A DNA stretch of 64,000 nt from Halovenus carboxidivorans (GCF_009831575.1 NZ_WUUT01000002.1:462131-526130); one strand, 5' to 3'; positions 43,243 to 51,359 are shown, numbered from the stretch's first letter. Numbers and translations: made by a program. The notes: generated by a model not told the origin, from the letters alone.

Positions 43243-43524
43243 CTACCAGGTCTCGATGCAGCCGTCTTCGATGTCCTCCGCACAGCCCTCACAGTCCGGG
43301 TGGTCGGCCTCGAAGCAGACCGGTCGCGCGTCTCCGTCGAGTTCGACGGCACGCTTTTCGGCGTGGCGGCGACAGACGATCCGGACCTTTCCGTCCTCCG
43401 TCGGGAGATCCGCTCGGGCCGCGAGTCGGGCCTCGCTGAACGCCTGCCGGGCCTGCTCGTACTGTCGGCCGGCGTCCTGGAGTTTCTCCTTGAGAAACCG
43501 GGAGACACGGTCCGAATCAGTCAT
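43243..43524 (-). CDS. Uncharacterised small Cys-containing haloarchaeal protein
   Basis: A 93-residue protein. The first half is helical (DRVSRFLKEKLQDAGRQYEQARQAFSEARL). The second half has four Cys (VRIVCRRHAEKRAVELDGD, VCFEADHPDCEGCAEDIEDGC), suggesting a metal site. No function is recognised. The ATG at 43524 is divergent from the hydrolase-like membrane gene, with AT-rich sequence shared between them. Confidence 0.72.
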   Translation of the reverse strand: MTDSDRVSRFLKEKLQDAGRQYEQARQAFSEARLAARADLPTEDGKVRIVCRRHAEKRAVELDGDARPVCFEADHPDCEGCAEDIEDGCIETW

Positions 43525-43594
43525 ACCACCGTTTGGGCCGGCCAGTTGAAATACCTATGGCAGGCACTAAGCCTCGCCGGCGAGTATATCCGGT

Positions 43595-44056
43595 ATGCAG
43601 GGACTCGGCCACGTCGGAGCCGCGCTGCTGGTGTATCTCCCGCTCGGAGCGGGGCTCCGACTCGCGGGTGAGCCGGAAGCCGCTGCCGGCGGACTCCTCG
43701 TCGCGATAGCACTCTCCTCGCTGCCGGATATCGATCAGTCGCTTCCGGTCCCGCATCGCGGCCCGACACACACCGTCTGGTTCGTCTCGGCCTGCGGGCT
43801 GCTCGCGGGTGCGCTCGGCTGGCTCTGGAGCGGCCCGACGGCGGGGTTGGTCGCCGGGACCGCGGCCGGGCTGTCGCTGTGCTCGCATCTGGCCGCCGAT
43901 AGCATCACGCCGATGGGGATTCGGCCGTTGCTCCCGCTGTCGTCCCGGGAGTTCTGCTTCAGTATAGTCTACGCCGCAAACGAACGAGCCAACCGGTTGT
44001 TGTTCGGCGCTGGCGCGTTGGCAACAGTGTGTTCGTATCTGCCCGTGGTGGTCTGA
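43595..44056 (+). CDS. YdjM/DUF457-type membrane metal-dependent hydrolase
   Basis: A 153-residue membrane protein with about four hydrophobic helices and the metal-binding pattern of the YdjM (LexA-binding, DUF457) family. His is in GLGHVGAAL, the acidic pair in SSLPDIDQSLPV, and HRGPTHT follows, with a further His/Asp in LCSHLAADSITPMGI. Substrate and role are not established; some relatives are linked to membrane phospholipid metabolism or DNA-damage regulons. The gene is monocistronic. Confidence 0.82.
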   Translation: MQGLGHVGAALLVYLPLGAGLRLAGEPEAAAGGLLVAIALSSLPDIDQSLPVPHRGPTHTVWFVSACGLLAGALGWLWSGPTAGLVAGTAAGLSLCSHLAADSITPMGIRPLLPLSSREFCFSIVYAANERANRLLFGAGALATVCSYLPVVV

Positions 44057-44163
44057 GGGCTTCTGGCGCGAATCAGCGACCAACCGAATGAAGATGGCGG
44101 CTGGGGCGAGTCGTGCGCGATTCGGCCGCTGGACTGGAGTTACAGTTTCACTCCGGTCGCACA

Positions 44164-44171
44164 ACCTTTTA
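44164..44171 (+). promoter_or_regulatory. TATA-like element of the rpa operon
   Basis: CTTTTATG about 65-70 bp upstream of the rpa3 start codon is the best TATA-like site. It would give an mRNA with a leader of roughly 40 nt, unlike the leaderless genes elsewhere in the window. Confidence 0.35.
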
Positions 44172-44234
44172 TGCGATGGGGAGCCAAGCGTCGTATGTCT
44201 CCCATTGAAAACGACGCGGAGACAGTGAACGCAC

Positions 44235-45176
44235 ATGACTGAGAGCGATTTGCAGACCCACGCAACGGAGATACACGAACAGTTTTCAGACCAGCTCGAT
44301 ATTTCGGTCGACGAGGTTCAGGACCGACTCGAGACGCTGGTCAACGAGTACAAGGTTCCCACCAGCGAGGCCCGACGCAGCGTCGTCAACACCTACCTCG
44401 ACGAGGCCGGGATGGAGCGAGACGACCTCGGCGGCGGTGGCGGCGGCAACGACCGCGTCGAGGTCAGCGATATCGACAGCCCGGAGGAGTGGATCGACCT
44501 GACGGCGAAGGTCGTCGACCTCTGGGAGGCCAACAGCGACGCCGTCGCGCAGGTCGGCCTGCTCGGCGACGAGACCGGCACCGTGAAGTTCACCAAGTGG
44601 TCGAAATCCGACCTGCCCGCCCTCGAAGAGGGCGAGGTCTACGACCTCCGGAACGTCGTCACCGACGAGTACCAGGGCCGGTTCTCGGTCAAACTCAACC
44701 GGACGACGACCATCGAGCAGCTGGACGAGGAGATGGAAGTCGGCGAGGACGACGTCGAAATCGAGGGCGCGCTCGTCGACATCCAGTCCGACTCCGGGCT
44801 CATCAAGCGCTGTCCCGAGGAAGACTGCACGCGCGTGCTCCAGAACGGGCGGTGTTCGGAACACGGCGAGGTCGAGGGCGAGTTCGATCTGCGGATCAAG
44901 GCCGTCATCGACGACGGTAACGACGTTCACGAGGTCATCTTCGACCGCGACCTGACCGAGGAACTCACCGGCATCACGCTGGACGAGGCCCAGGAGATGG
45001 CTATGGACGCCCTGGATACCTCCGTGGTGGCCGACGAGATGCACGAACAGATCCTGGGTCGGTACTACCGGATCACGGGCCCGACCTACGGCCGGTACGT
45101 GCTGGCTGATGAGGTCTCCCGTCTGCAGGGGGAAGTGGATCCAGATGCCGTGCTGATCAAAGCGAGGTCGATCTGA
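44235..45176 (+). CDS. rpa3: Replication protein A-like single-stranded DNA-binding protein
   Basis: ssDNA-binding protein of 313 residues with an N-terminal helical segment (1-60), a Gly-rich linker, an OB-fold (about 75-175; DIDSPEEWIDLTAKVVDLWE, ETGTVKFTKW) and a second OB-fold (about 178-300) containing a zinc-finger (CPEEDCTRVLQNGRCSEHG). Haloarchaeal Rpa3 has this length and zinc finger and is encoded with a dedicated associated protein, exactly as here. It acts in replication, repair and recombination. The partner gene follows after 1 bp. Confidence 0.9.
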   Translation: MTESDLQTHATEIHEQFSDQLDISVDEVQDRLETLVNEYKVPTSEARRSVVNTYLDEAGMERDDLGGGGGGNDRVEVSDIDSPEEWIDLTAKVVDLWEANSDAVAQVGLLGDETGTVKFTKWSKSDLPALEEGEVYDLRNVVTDEYQGRFSVKLNRTTTIEQLDEEMEVGEDDVEIEGALVDIQSDSGLIKRCPEEDCTRVLQNGRCSEHGEVEGEFDLRIKAVIDDGNDVHEVIFDRDLTEELTGITLDEAQEMAMDALDTSVVADEMHEQILGRYYRITGPTYGRYVLADEVSRLQGEVDPDAVLIKARSI

Positions 45177-45177
45177 G

Positions 45178-45771
45178 ATGTCGAGTGTACCAACCCGCGA
45201 AGTCGCCCGCCGCGTCTTCGCACGAGAGTTCAACGACGCGACCTACACGTTCAAAGAGAGCGACGACGACCGCGCACCGGTGTACGCGCTGCTGCCGACC
45301 GGCCAGCGCGCGAACCGGATCTTCATCGTCGGGACACTCACCGAAACGCAAGACGTCGGGGAGGACTCCGAGTACTGGCAGGGCCGGATCGTCGGACCCA
45401 ACGGCGGGACCTTCTTCACCTACGCCGGCCAGTACCAGCCCGACGCCGCCTCAATGCTCCGAGAACTCGAACCGCCGGCGTACGTCGCCGTCGTCGGCAA
45501 ACCCCGGACCTACGAGACAGACGACGGCGAGGTCAACGTCTCCGTCCGACCGGAATCGATCACGGAGGTCGACGAGTCGACCCGTGACCGCTGGGTGATC
45601 GAGACCGCCGAGCGGACGATCGACCGGATCAAACACTACCAGGAGGCCGAGGCCGACGAGTACGTCGAGATGGCCAGAGAGGAGTACGACCTGCCCGTCG
45701 AGAACTACAAGCGGGCGGCAATCGAGGCTTTGGAGAGTCTCGAAGCCGAATCCGAGGCGACCGCGGACTGA
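45178..45771 (+). CDS. rpap3: RPA-associated protein
   Basis: A 197-residue OB-fold protein (COG3390 type) that forms a specific complex with Rpa3. The core shows RIFIVGTLTETQDVGEDSEYWQGRIVGP and PPAYVAVVGKPRTYETDDGEVNVSVRPESI. The C-terminal third is helical and acidic. The start codon is two bases after the rpa3 stop codon, so the pair is coupled. The assignment to the Rpa3 partner rather than the Rpa1 partner rests on operon context. Confidence 0.9.
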   Translation: MSSVPTREVARRVFAREFNDATYTFKESDDDRAPVYALLPTGQRANRIFIVGTLTETQDVGEDSEYWQGRIVGPNGGTFFTYAGQYQPDAASMLRELEPPAYVAVVGKPRTYETDDGEVNVSVRPESITEVDESTRDRWVIETAERTIDRIKHYQEAEADEYVEMAREEYDLPVENYKRAAIEALESLEAESEATAD

Positions 45772-45826
45772 CCGCGCGCGGATCGTCCGGACTCGCGTGT
45801 GACCGCGTAACACATTTTTTCGTTGA

Positions 45827-45870
45827 TAGGTGTCTGACAAACGATTAAATACGATGAGTGACGACACCTA
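45827..45870. promoter_or_regulatory. Promoter flanked by 8-bp inverted repeats (RHH gene)
   Basis: TAGGTGTC (45827-45834) and GACACCTA (45863-45870) are perfect inverted repeats placed on each side of the TATA element ATTAAATA (45844-45851), which is about 30 bp before the ATG at 45878. This layout fits a dimer-of-dimers operator, for example autoregulation by the ribbon-helix-helix protein it precedes. Confidence 0.55.
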
Positions 45871-45877
45871 GCTAGCT

Positions 45878-46324
45878 ATGGGCAACAAAAACAAGACGAT
45901 CTCCTTCCGCGTCAGCCAGGAGAAGTTCGAGACGTTGCGGGGCATCGCGGAGGAGCGTGACATCTCGTTGTCTGCTGTCTTCCGGGATTACGTCGACTTG
46001 CTCGTTGCCCACGACGGCCAGGTCGAGGTCGTTCCCGAACACGAGCTCAACGAGTCGACCAACGAGAGTTCGACGGCGGAGAGTTTCCCGCCGAAAGTCG
46101 AAGTACCGAAAAGTTTCGTCCGCGAGCACGAGCGGCTGGAACTGGAAGCCGAGCATCTCCGCGAACAGCTCGAAGAGCACAAGCGGTACGTGACGAAGCT
46201 CCGGCAGGAACTCGACGAGTACGACCAGGAGGACGTGGTGCACCTGGACGAACTCGACGGCGAGGCCGAGGAGGACGACTCGCCGTACCGGATCGGGAGC
46301 GACTTCGACGACTCACAGTTCTGA
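45878..46324 (+). CDS. Ribbon-helix-helix protein with coiled coil
   Basis: A 148-residue protein. The N-terminal 50 residues fit a ribbon-helix-helix DNA-binding domain: the strand KTISFRVSQEKFETL is followed by helices ending in SLSAVFRDYVDLLV. A polar linker (55-80) follows, then a predicted coiled coil (REHERLELEAEHLREQLEEH, and on through YVTKLRQELDEYDQ) and an acidic tail. The combination suggests a dimeric or tetrameric regulator. It has its own leaderless promoter framed by inverted repeats, so it may be autoregulated. It is unlike the short CdrS-type RHH proteins, which lack the coiled coil. Targets are unknown. Confidence 0.75.
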   Translation: MGNKNKTISFRVSQEKFETLRGIAEERDISLSAVFRDYVDLLVAHDGQVEVVPEHELNESTNESSTAESFPPKVEVPKSFVREHERLELEAEHLREQLEEHKRYVTKLRQELDEYDQEDVVHLDELDGEAEEDDSPYRIGSDFDDSQF

Positions 46325-46402
46325 TTTCTCAGAGAGTCTGTACTGCCGGGAGGACTGCCCGGCCCGAGAGAGCAACTACCGACGGGTCGGTCCTTGCCCA
46401 CG

Positions 46403-46408
46403 TTTAAG
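46403..46408 (+). promoter_or_regulatory. TATA element of the DUF655-rsmA-hemK2 operon
   Basis: TTTAAG, 26-31 bp before the ATG at 46434, fits a leaderless promoter driving the three-gene unit. Confidence 0.5.
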
Positions 46409-46433
46409 TGATCCGTCACCGTAGGTATCCGAC

Positions 46434-47012
46434 ATGAGCGACGACGAACGCGACGACGACGCCGGGGCGCCGACGGGGATCGTGCTCGATTTCCTCCCGC
46501 ACGGCCGGACCGAGGACGACCGCCCGCAGTACGAGAAAGAGCCCCTCGCGTACGTGCTCGACTCCGAAGAGTTCGAGCTCTACGAGGCCATCACCGACAG
46601 CGACGCGAACGTCAGCATCGGGGACCGCCTCGACCTCCAGTCCGCGGAGTTCGTCTCGCGGTACAGCAGCATCGGGTACGAGGACCTTCCGGGGGGCGCA
46701 CAGTCCGAACTCGAATACGTCATCGAGGATCTCGTCGAGGAGCAAGAACAGCGGTTCGTCGACTTCTACAACGACGCACAGCCGATCACGCTGCGGCTCC
46801 ACCAGCTGAATCTTCTCCCCGGAATCGGCAAGAAACTCCGGAACAACATCCTCGACGAGCGAAAACGCAAACCCTTCGAGGGTTTCGAGGAACTCGAAGA
46901 GCGCATCGGCGGGCTCCACGATCCCGAGCAGGTGCTTGTCGACCGCATCATGGAGGAGTTACGGGAGGACGACCTGAAATACCGGATCTTCGCCCGCCGC
47001 GAGGAGGAGTGA
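46434..47012 (+). CDS. DUF655 family protein
   Basis: A 192-residue archaeal protein of the DUF655 family, thought to act in RNA-related processes because it is always found near translation genes. It has an N-terminal S1/OB-like part (about 10-90; GIVLDFLPHG, YVLDSEEFELYEAI, IGDRLDL) and a C-terminal helix-hairpin-helix (LNLLPGIGKKLRNNILDERK). The TGA stop overlaps the next ATG by one base (TGATG). Gene order DUF655-rsmA-hemK2 is conserved widely in archaea. Confidence 0.9.
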   Translation: MSDDERDDDAGAPTGIVLDFLPHGRTEDDRPQYEKEPLAYVLDSEEFELYEAITDSDANVSIGDRLDLQSAEFVSRYSSIGYEDLPGGAQSELEYVIEDLVEEQEQRFVDFYNDAQPITLRLHQLNLLPGIGKKLRNNILDERKRKPFEGFEELEERIGGLHDPEQVLVDRIMEELREDDLKYRIFARREEE

Positions 47013-47869
47013 TGCCCGGGCAGTTTCGCGATCCGGACGCGCTCCGTGCGCGGGCCGGCGTCGCCGGCGACCCGAGCCGCGATCAGCACTTTCTGGTCGA
47101 CGACCGCGTGCTCGACCGTCTGCCCGAGTACGCGACCGAGGCCGGGATGGACACGGGTCACGTCCTCGAAGTGGGCGGGGGAACGGGGGCACTCACGGAC
47201 CGCCTGCTCGCCGTCGCCGACCGGGTGACAGTCATCGAGCGTGACCCGGACCTCGCGGCGTTTCTCGAATCGGAGTTCACCGACTCCGTCGCAGAGGAGC
47301 GGTTGCGCGTGATCGAGGGGGACGCGCTGGAGGTGGCCCTGCCGGAGTTCTCGGCGTCGGTCTCGAATCTCCCGTACGGCATCTCCAGTGAGATCGTCTT
47401 CCGGTTGCTCCCCGCGGGCAAACCGCTCGTACTCACCTTCCAGGCGGAGTTCGCCGAGCGGATGGCCGCCGACCCCGGCACGGAGGAGTACGGTCGACTG
47501 TCGGTGACCGCCGGCCACTACGCCGACATCGAGATCGTCGAGCACATTCCGCCGGAGGCGTTCGATCCACAGCCCGCCGTCGACAGCGCCGTCGTCAGGA
47601 CCACTCCCCGCGAGCCCGAGTACGACGTGCCCGACGACGACTTCTTCATGCGCTTTCTCCGGGCGGTGTTCACACAGCGGCGGAAGACGATGCGCAACGC
47701 GGTTCGCAACACCGTCCACATCTCCGGCCTCGGGGACGGTGACGCCGTCGTCGAGGCGGCGTCGGAGGAACTGATGGGCCGGCGGGCCGGCAACGTTACC
47801 CCGGCGGAGTTCGCACGACTCGCGACGCTGGCCTGGGAGGTCGGTGACCCCGGTGAACCGGACGCATGA
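47012..47869 (+). CDS. rsmA: 16S rRNA dimethyladenosine transferase
   Basis: KsgA/RsmA/Dim1-family enzyme of 285 residues that dimethylates two adjacent adenosines in helix 45 of 16S rRNA during small-subunit maturation. Motif I is VLEVGGGTGALTDRLL, motif IV is NLPYGISSEIVFRLL, and the N-terminal DQHFLVDDRVLDRL is characteristic. The C-terminal helical domain includes RAVFTQRRKTMRNAVRNT. ATG 47012 (TGATG overlap) is preferred; GTG 47009 is one codon earlier. It overlaps hemK2 by 4 bp. Confidence 0.95.
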   Translation: MPGQFRDPDALRARAGVAGDPSRDQHFLVDDRVLDRLPEYATEAGMDTGHVLEVGGGTGALTDRLLAVADRVTVIERDPDLAAFLESEFTDSVAEERLRVIEGDALEVALPEFSASVSNLPYGISSEIVFRLLPAGKPLVLTFQAEFAERMAADPGTEEYGRLSVTAGHYADIEIVEHIPPEAFDPQPAVDSAVVRTTPREPEYDVPDDDFFMRFLRAVFTQRRKTMRNAVRNTVHISGLGDGDAVVEAASEELMGRRAGNVTPAEFARLATLAWEVGDPGEPDA

Positions 47870-48471
47870 CCGAGGAAAGCGACGACGGAGAGATCCCGCA
47901 ACTGGCCGAACAGCGCGATGTCGAGACGGTGTACCAGCCCGCGGAGGACTCGAAACTGCTCGCGGATGCCGTCGTCGAGACCATCGACCCGGGCCTGCGA
48001 GTTCTCGACGTGGGGACGGGATCTGGATACCTCGCCACCCGCCTGCGCAACGAGACCGACGCGGACGCCGTCGGCGTCGACCTCAACCCCGAGGCCTGCC
48101 AGCAGGCGTTCGAGGCCGGCGTCCCGGTAGTCCGTGGCGACATGTTCGAGGCCTTTCGCGACGAGGCCTTCGACGTGGTGGTCTGCAATCCGCCCTATCT
48201 TCCCACCCCGCCGGAGCAGGAGTGGGACGACTGGATGGAGCGGGCGCTGTCGGGCGGCGAAGACGGCCGCGCGATGGTCGATCCGTTCCTCGACGGCGTC
48301 GGCCGGGTGCTCGCAGACGGCGGGACCGCATACCTGCTGCTCTCGACGCTGACTGGTCCCGACGAAGTTCGGGCGTACGCCCGCGAGCGCGGACTCGACA
48401 GCGAGATTATCGCGGAAGAATCCCATCCGTTCGAGAAGTTGCTGGTAGTGCGGTTCCGGCCCGGGCCGTAG
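47866..48471 (+). CDS. HemK2/Mtq2-type protein N5-glutamine methyltransferase
   Basis: SAM-dependent methyltransferase of 201 residues. Motif I is VLDVGTGSGYLATRL and the catalytic NPPY motif is in VVVCNPPYLPTPPEQEW. Archaeal and eukaryotic relatives methylate the Gln of the GGQ motif of release factor aRF1/eRF1; some accept other protein targets including lysine. It forms the last gene of the DUF655-rsmA operon, an order typical for archaea. ATG overlaps the rsmA stop by 4 bp. Confidence 0.9.
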   Translation: MTEESDDGEIPQLAEQRDVETVYQPAEDSKLLADAVVETIDPGLRVLDVGTGSGYLATRLRNETDADAVGVDLNPEACQQAFEAGVPVVRGDMFEAFRDEAFDVVVCNPPYLPTPPEQEWDDWMERALSGGEDGRAMVDPFLDGVGRVLADGGTAYLLLSTLTGPDEVRAYARERGLDSEIIAEESHPFEKLLVVRFRPGP

Positions 48472-48500
48472 ATTACTATTGAGCATATCCGAAAAGAAAA

Positions 48501-48507
48501 TATTAAA
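48501..48507 (+). promoter_or_regulatory. TATA element of the methionine synthase operon
   Basis: TATTAAA, 26-32 bp before the ATG at 48533, within an AT-rich spacer after hemK2. This decides the start over an in-frame upstream codon at 48479. Confidence 0.6.
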
Positions 48508-48532
48508 GCCCGTCATGACCTATCGGGGTGCA

Positions 48533-49525
48533 ATGACAGAGATTGTTGCGACGACACCCGGGTTGTATCCGTTGCCCGACTGGGCGAAGGAGCAACTCAA
48601 AGACCAGAAGGGCAACCAGAAGGAGGATCTGATCAGCGGCGACGAAGGCGCGGAGATCCAGGACTCGTACGAGGAGGTCCGAACGGAGTTCATCGACGCA
48701 CAGCAGGCGGCCAGCTTGGACCTCGTCGTCGAGGGCCAGGGCCGGTGGGACGATATGCTCGCGCACCCGCTGGCGGTCAACGACGCGGTCGACACCCGCG
48801 GCATCGTCCGCTACTACGACAACAACAACTTCTACCGCGATCCGGTCGTCACCGGCGACCTGGAGGCGACCGGCGATATCGCCGAGGAACTCGAAGCGGC
48901 GAGCCAGCAGGTCGAGAATCTGCAGGCGGTCCTTCCGGGGCCGTACTCGCTTGCGGACCTGGCGACGGACGAACACTACGGCGACGAGGCGGCGTTCCAG
49001 GCGGCGATTGCGGAGTTTCTCGCCGAGGAGGCGGAGCTACTGCCCGATGTCGAGACGCTGTTTCTGCTCGAACCGTCGCTCGTGGAGAACGCGCCCGGTG
49101 ACGGCGCGGACGAACGCGCGAGCGAGGCCATCGACACGGTTGCAGGTGCGACCGACGCCGATGTCGTCGTCCACCCGTACTGGGGGGCGCTCGAAGAGAA
49201 GGTCTACGCACACGTGATGGACGCCGATATCGACGCGCTCGGCTTCGATCTGATCTCTGATCACGAGCAGAACGTCTACAACGCCCAGGAGTACGGTGCG
49301 CCGGACGACGTTGCGCTCGGCATCGTCGACGGCCAGAACACGCTGGTCGAAGAGCCCGAGACCATCGAGGAGCGCATCGAGTGGTTCACCGACCAGACCC
49401 AGCAAAACGACTACGAACGCATCTACGCGACGACGAACACGGAGACGTTCTACCTGCCGGTCAACCGCTTCGAGGAGAAACTCGAGGCGCTTGGCGCACT
49501 CAACAAGACAGAGGTGAAAGCATGA
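48533..49525 (+). CDS. Methionine synthase (MetE) N-terminal-domain homologue
   Basis: A 330-residue protein corresponding to one barrel of cobalamin-independent methionine synthase. The start MTEIVATTPGLYPLPDW resembles MetE N-termini. LVVEGQGRWDDMLAHPLAV, VLPGPYSLADLATDEHYGD and VVVHPYWGALEEKVYAHVMD follow. The canonical zinc-ligand Cys residues are absent, as expected for the N-terminal half, so it likely supports binding of the folate or pterin donor by the catalytic partner encoded next. The two genes overlap by 4 bp. Haloarchaea carry MetE as two short genes; the donor may be 5-methyltetrahydrofolate or a corrinoid protein. Confidence 0.85.
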   Translation: MTEIVATTPGLYPLPDWAKEQLKDQKGNQKEDLISGDEGAEIQDSYEEVRTEFIDAQQAASLDLVVEGQGRWDDMLAHPLAVNDAVDTRGIVRYYDNNNFYRDPVVTGDLEATGDIAEELEAASQQVENLQAVLPGPYSLADLATDEHYGDEAAFQAAIAEFLAEEAELLPDVETLFLLEPSLVENAPGDGADERASEAIDTVAGATDADVVVHPYWGALEEKVYAHVMDADIDALGFDLISDHEQNVYNAQEYGAPDDVALGIVDGQNTLVEEPETIEERIEWFTDQTQQNDYERIYATTNTETFYLPVNRFEEKLEALGALNKTEVKA

Positions 49526-50583
49526 CACGCGAACAGTTCAGACCCGACGACCACGACAACGACCACTTCCTGCTGACGACCGTCGTCGGCTCGTACCCGA
49601 AACCGAAGTGGCTGCACCGCGCGCGAGACCTCTACGAGGACGACGACCACGACTTCGACGAGGAGAACTTCGAGGAGGCGAAAGACGACGCCTCCCGTCT
49701 GATCACCAAAGAGCACGAGCGCTGTGGGCTGGATGTCGTCGTCGACGGGGAGATGCGGCGCAACGAGATGGTCGAGTACTTCGCCCACCGCATCGACGGC
49801 TACGAGTTCAACGGCCCGGTCAAGGTGTGGGGCCACAACTACTTCGACAAGCCCAGCGTCGTCGAGGAGGTCGAATACGACGAGGAGTGGCTGATCTCCG
49901 AGTACGAGTTCACGTCCGATGTCGCGGACACGCCCGTCAAGGTGCCGATCACGGGACCGTACACGCTCGCTAGCTGGTCGTTCGACGAGGTCTACGACGA
50001 CGAGGAACAGCTCGCCTACGAGCTCGCCGAACTGGTCAACGAGGAGATCGAAGGCCTCGTCGAGGCCGGCGCGCGGTACATCCAGATCGACGAACCCGCA
50101 CTGGCGACCACGCCCGACGATCACGCCATCGTCGGCGAGTGTCTCGAACGGATCGCAGACAACGTGCCCGACGACGTTCGCCTCGGCCTGCACGTCTGTT
50201 ACGGCGACTACTCGCGGATCTACCCCGAGATGCTCGAGTTCCCCGTCGAGGAGTTCGACCTCGAACTCTGCAACGGGAACTACGAACAGCTCGACGTGTT
50301 CAAAGACGAGGAGTTCACGAAAGATCTCGCCCTCGGTGTGGTCGACGTCCACGTCCGCGAACCCGAACCGGTCGAAGAGATCAAGGAGAACATCAAGAAA
50401 GGTCTGGAGGTCGTTCCGCCGGAGCGGCTGACGATCAGCCCCGACTGCGGACTGAAGCTCCTGCCGCGGGACGTCGCCTACGGGAAGATGGAGAACATGG
50501 TCCAGGCCGCCCGCGAGGTCGAAGCCGAACTCGACGCCGGCGAAATCGACATCGAAGCGCCGACCGTCTCCGCGGACGACTGA
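49522..50583 (+). CDS. metE: Cobalamin-independent methionine synthase, catalytic half
   Basis: Zinc-dependent homocysteine methyltransferase barrel of 353 residues. Metal ligands are visible: His-x-Cys in GLHVCYGDY, Glu in CNGNYEQL context, and Cys in ISPDCGLKLLPRD near the C-terminus. Substrate-binding LLTTVVGSYPKPKWL at the N-terminus, PITGPYTLASW and QIDEPALATTP are also typical of MetE C-terminal domains. It makes methionine from homocysteine. The start overlaps the first gene by 4 bp. The last 36 bp including the stop codon are repeated 167 bp downstream (50715-50750). Confidence 0.92.
   Translation: MTREQFRPDDHDNDHFLLTTVVGSYPKPKWLHRARDLYEDDDHDFDEENFEEAKDDASRLITKEHERCGLDVVVDGEMRRNEMVEYFAHRIDGYEFNGPVKVWGHNYFDKPSVVEEVEYDEEWLISEYEFTSDVADTPVKVPITGPYTLASWSFDEVYDDEEQLAYELAELVNEEIEGLVEAGARYIQIDEPALATTPDDHAIVGECLERIADNVPDDVRLGLHVCYGDYSRIYPEMLEFPVEEFDLELCNGNYEQLDVFKDEEFTKDLALGVVDVHVREPEPVEEIKENIKKGLEVVPPERLTISPDCGLKLLPRDVAYGKMENMVQAAREVEAELDAGEIDIEAPTVSADD
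50548..50583 (+). repeat. 36-bp direct repeat, copy 1 (3' end of metE)
   Basis: The last 33 coding bases and stop codon of metE. The copy at 50715-50750 differs by one base (GACCGTC versus GACTGTC). Confidence 0.95.
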
Positions 50584-50714
50584 GCATACGGCGAGTGAAG
50601 CGAGCCGTCTCACTCGCCCGAACCCCGTGAGGGCGAGGGTATTTTTCCCCACGTTTTTACGAGGAGCGGTAGCCGAGCGACGCGAGGCTACCCGACGAAG
50701 TAAAAAGTGGTTGT
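50584..50714. repeat. 131-bp structured element between the two 36-bp repeats
   Basis: Noncoding element rich in inverted repeats. Hairpin 1: GGCGAGTGA (50590-50598) with TCACTCGCC (50610-50618). Hairpin 2 is nested: CCACGTTTTTAC (50649-50660) pairs with GTAAAAAGTGG (50700-50710) around GGTAGCC (50668-50674) and GGCTACC (50686-50692). A T-run (50642-50646) could end transcription. It has the look of a short nonautonomous haloarchaeal repeat inserted at the end of a gene. Confidence 0.8.
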
Positions 50715-50750
50715 GACATCGAAGCGCCGACTGTCTCCGCGGACGACTGA
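50715..50750 (+). repeat. 36-bp direct repeat, copy 2 (pseudo-tail of metE)
   Basis: Near-exact duplicate (35 of 36 bases) of the metE 3' end including TGA. It is followed by the original-looking downstream spacer and the stop of the thioredoxin-like gene at 50787. Confidence 0.95.
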
Positions 50751-50786
50751 TCGACGCGATCACCGAATACGCGGATCTGACGCCCG

Positions 50787-51260
50787 CTAATTCTGCGCTC
50801 GTTCGATCGCTTCGACCACGGCCTCGGTCGTCGGTACGTCGTGTCCCTGACAGAGGCGTCTACCGCCGACGACCATCACAGGCGGGTGGTAGCCGCCGTG
50901 GCGCAGCGCCCACGGGAGGTGCGTCCACCACGACCGCACCGAGAGGGAAACGTCGCCGTCGACCTGCTGGATCGCCTGCTGTGCCCGGCGGGTGAACAGG
51001 TGACACTCCCGGCAGAAGCTCTCGGGCACCCGTAGCTTCCCGTGATAGCCCGTCACGACGTAGACCGTGATCTGGACGGTATCCGACCCGGCTGTCTGCC
51101 CGGAAAACGGGGAGAGCCGTGCTCTGAGTGTCGTCTCGGACTCCTTCTCAACCGGTGTCGCTTCCGCGGCGCCGTCGGCTACGGCCATCTCACCGTCCGT
51201 GTCGGCTGCGAACGGCCCACCCCCGGCGTGATCGGTGGGACCGTCGACGCGGTAGTTCAT
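50787..51260 (-). CDS. Thioredoxin-fold-like protein with CxxC motif
   Basis: A 157-residue protein. Residues 1-60 are polar and Ala/Gly/Asp-rich. The C-terminal 100 residues fit a thioredoxin/glutaredoxin-like fold: the strand TVQITVYVVTGYHG, the CxxC motif CREC (83-86), a following helix, then YHPPVMVVGGRRLCQGHDVP, which looks like the cis-Pro loop and final strand and has an extra Cys 137. It is divergent from the radical SAM gene with 99 bp between them, suggesting a shared role as its reductant. Start 51260 gives a typical length; a frame to 51377 runs over the radical SAM gene start. The family is not recognised by name. Confidence 0.7.
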   Translation of the reverse strand: MNYRVDGPTDHAGGGPFAADTDGEMAVADGAAEATPVEKESETTLRARLSPFSGQTAGSDTVQITVYVVTGYHGKLRVPESFCRECHLFTRRAQQAIQQVDGDVSLSVRSWWTHLPWALRHGGYHPPVMVVGGRRLCQGHDVPTTEAVVEAIERAQN

Positions 51261-51327
51261 ACCGCTACTGGGGCGGCCGCCGGTATGCTCCCTGGGCGGT
51301 TGTTCGCAGGTCGCACACACGCACGGT

Positions 51328-51338
51328 TGTTTGATACT
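51328..51338 (+). promoter_or_regulatory. TATA-like element of the radical SAM gene
   Basis: GTTTGATACTC is centred about 27 bp upstream of the ATG at 51360, in the divergent region shared with the thioredoxin-like gene. Confidence 0.45.
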
Positions 51339-51359
51339 CGTTCTGCCACAGTAGTAGCC

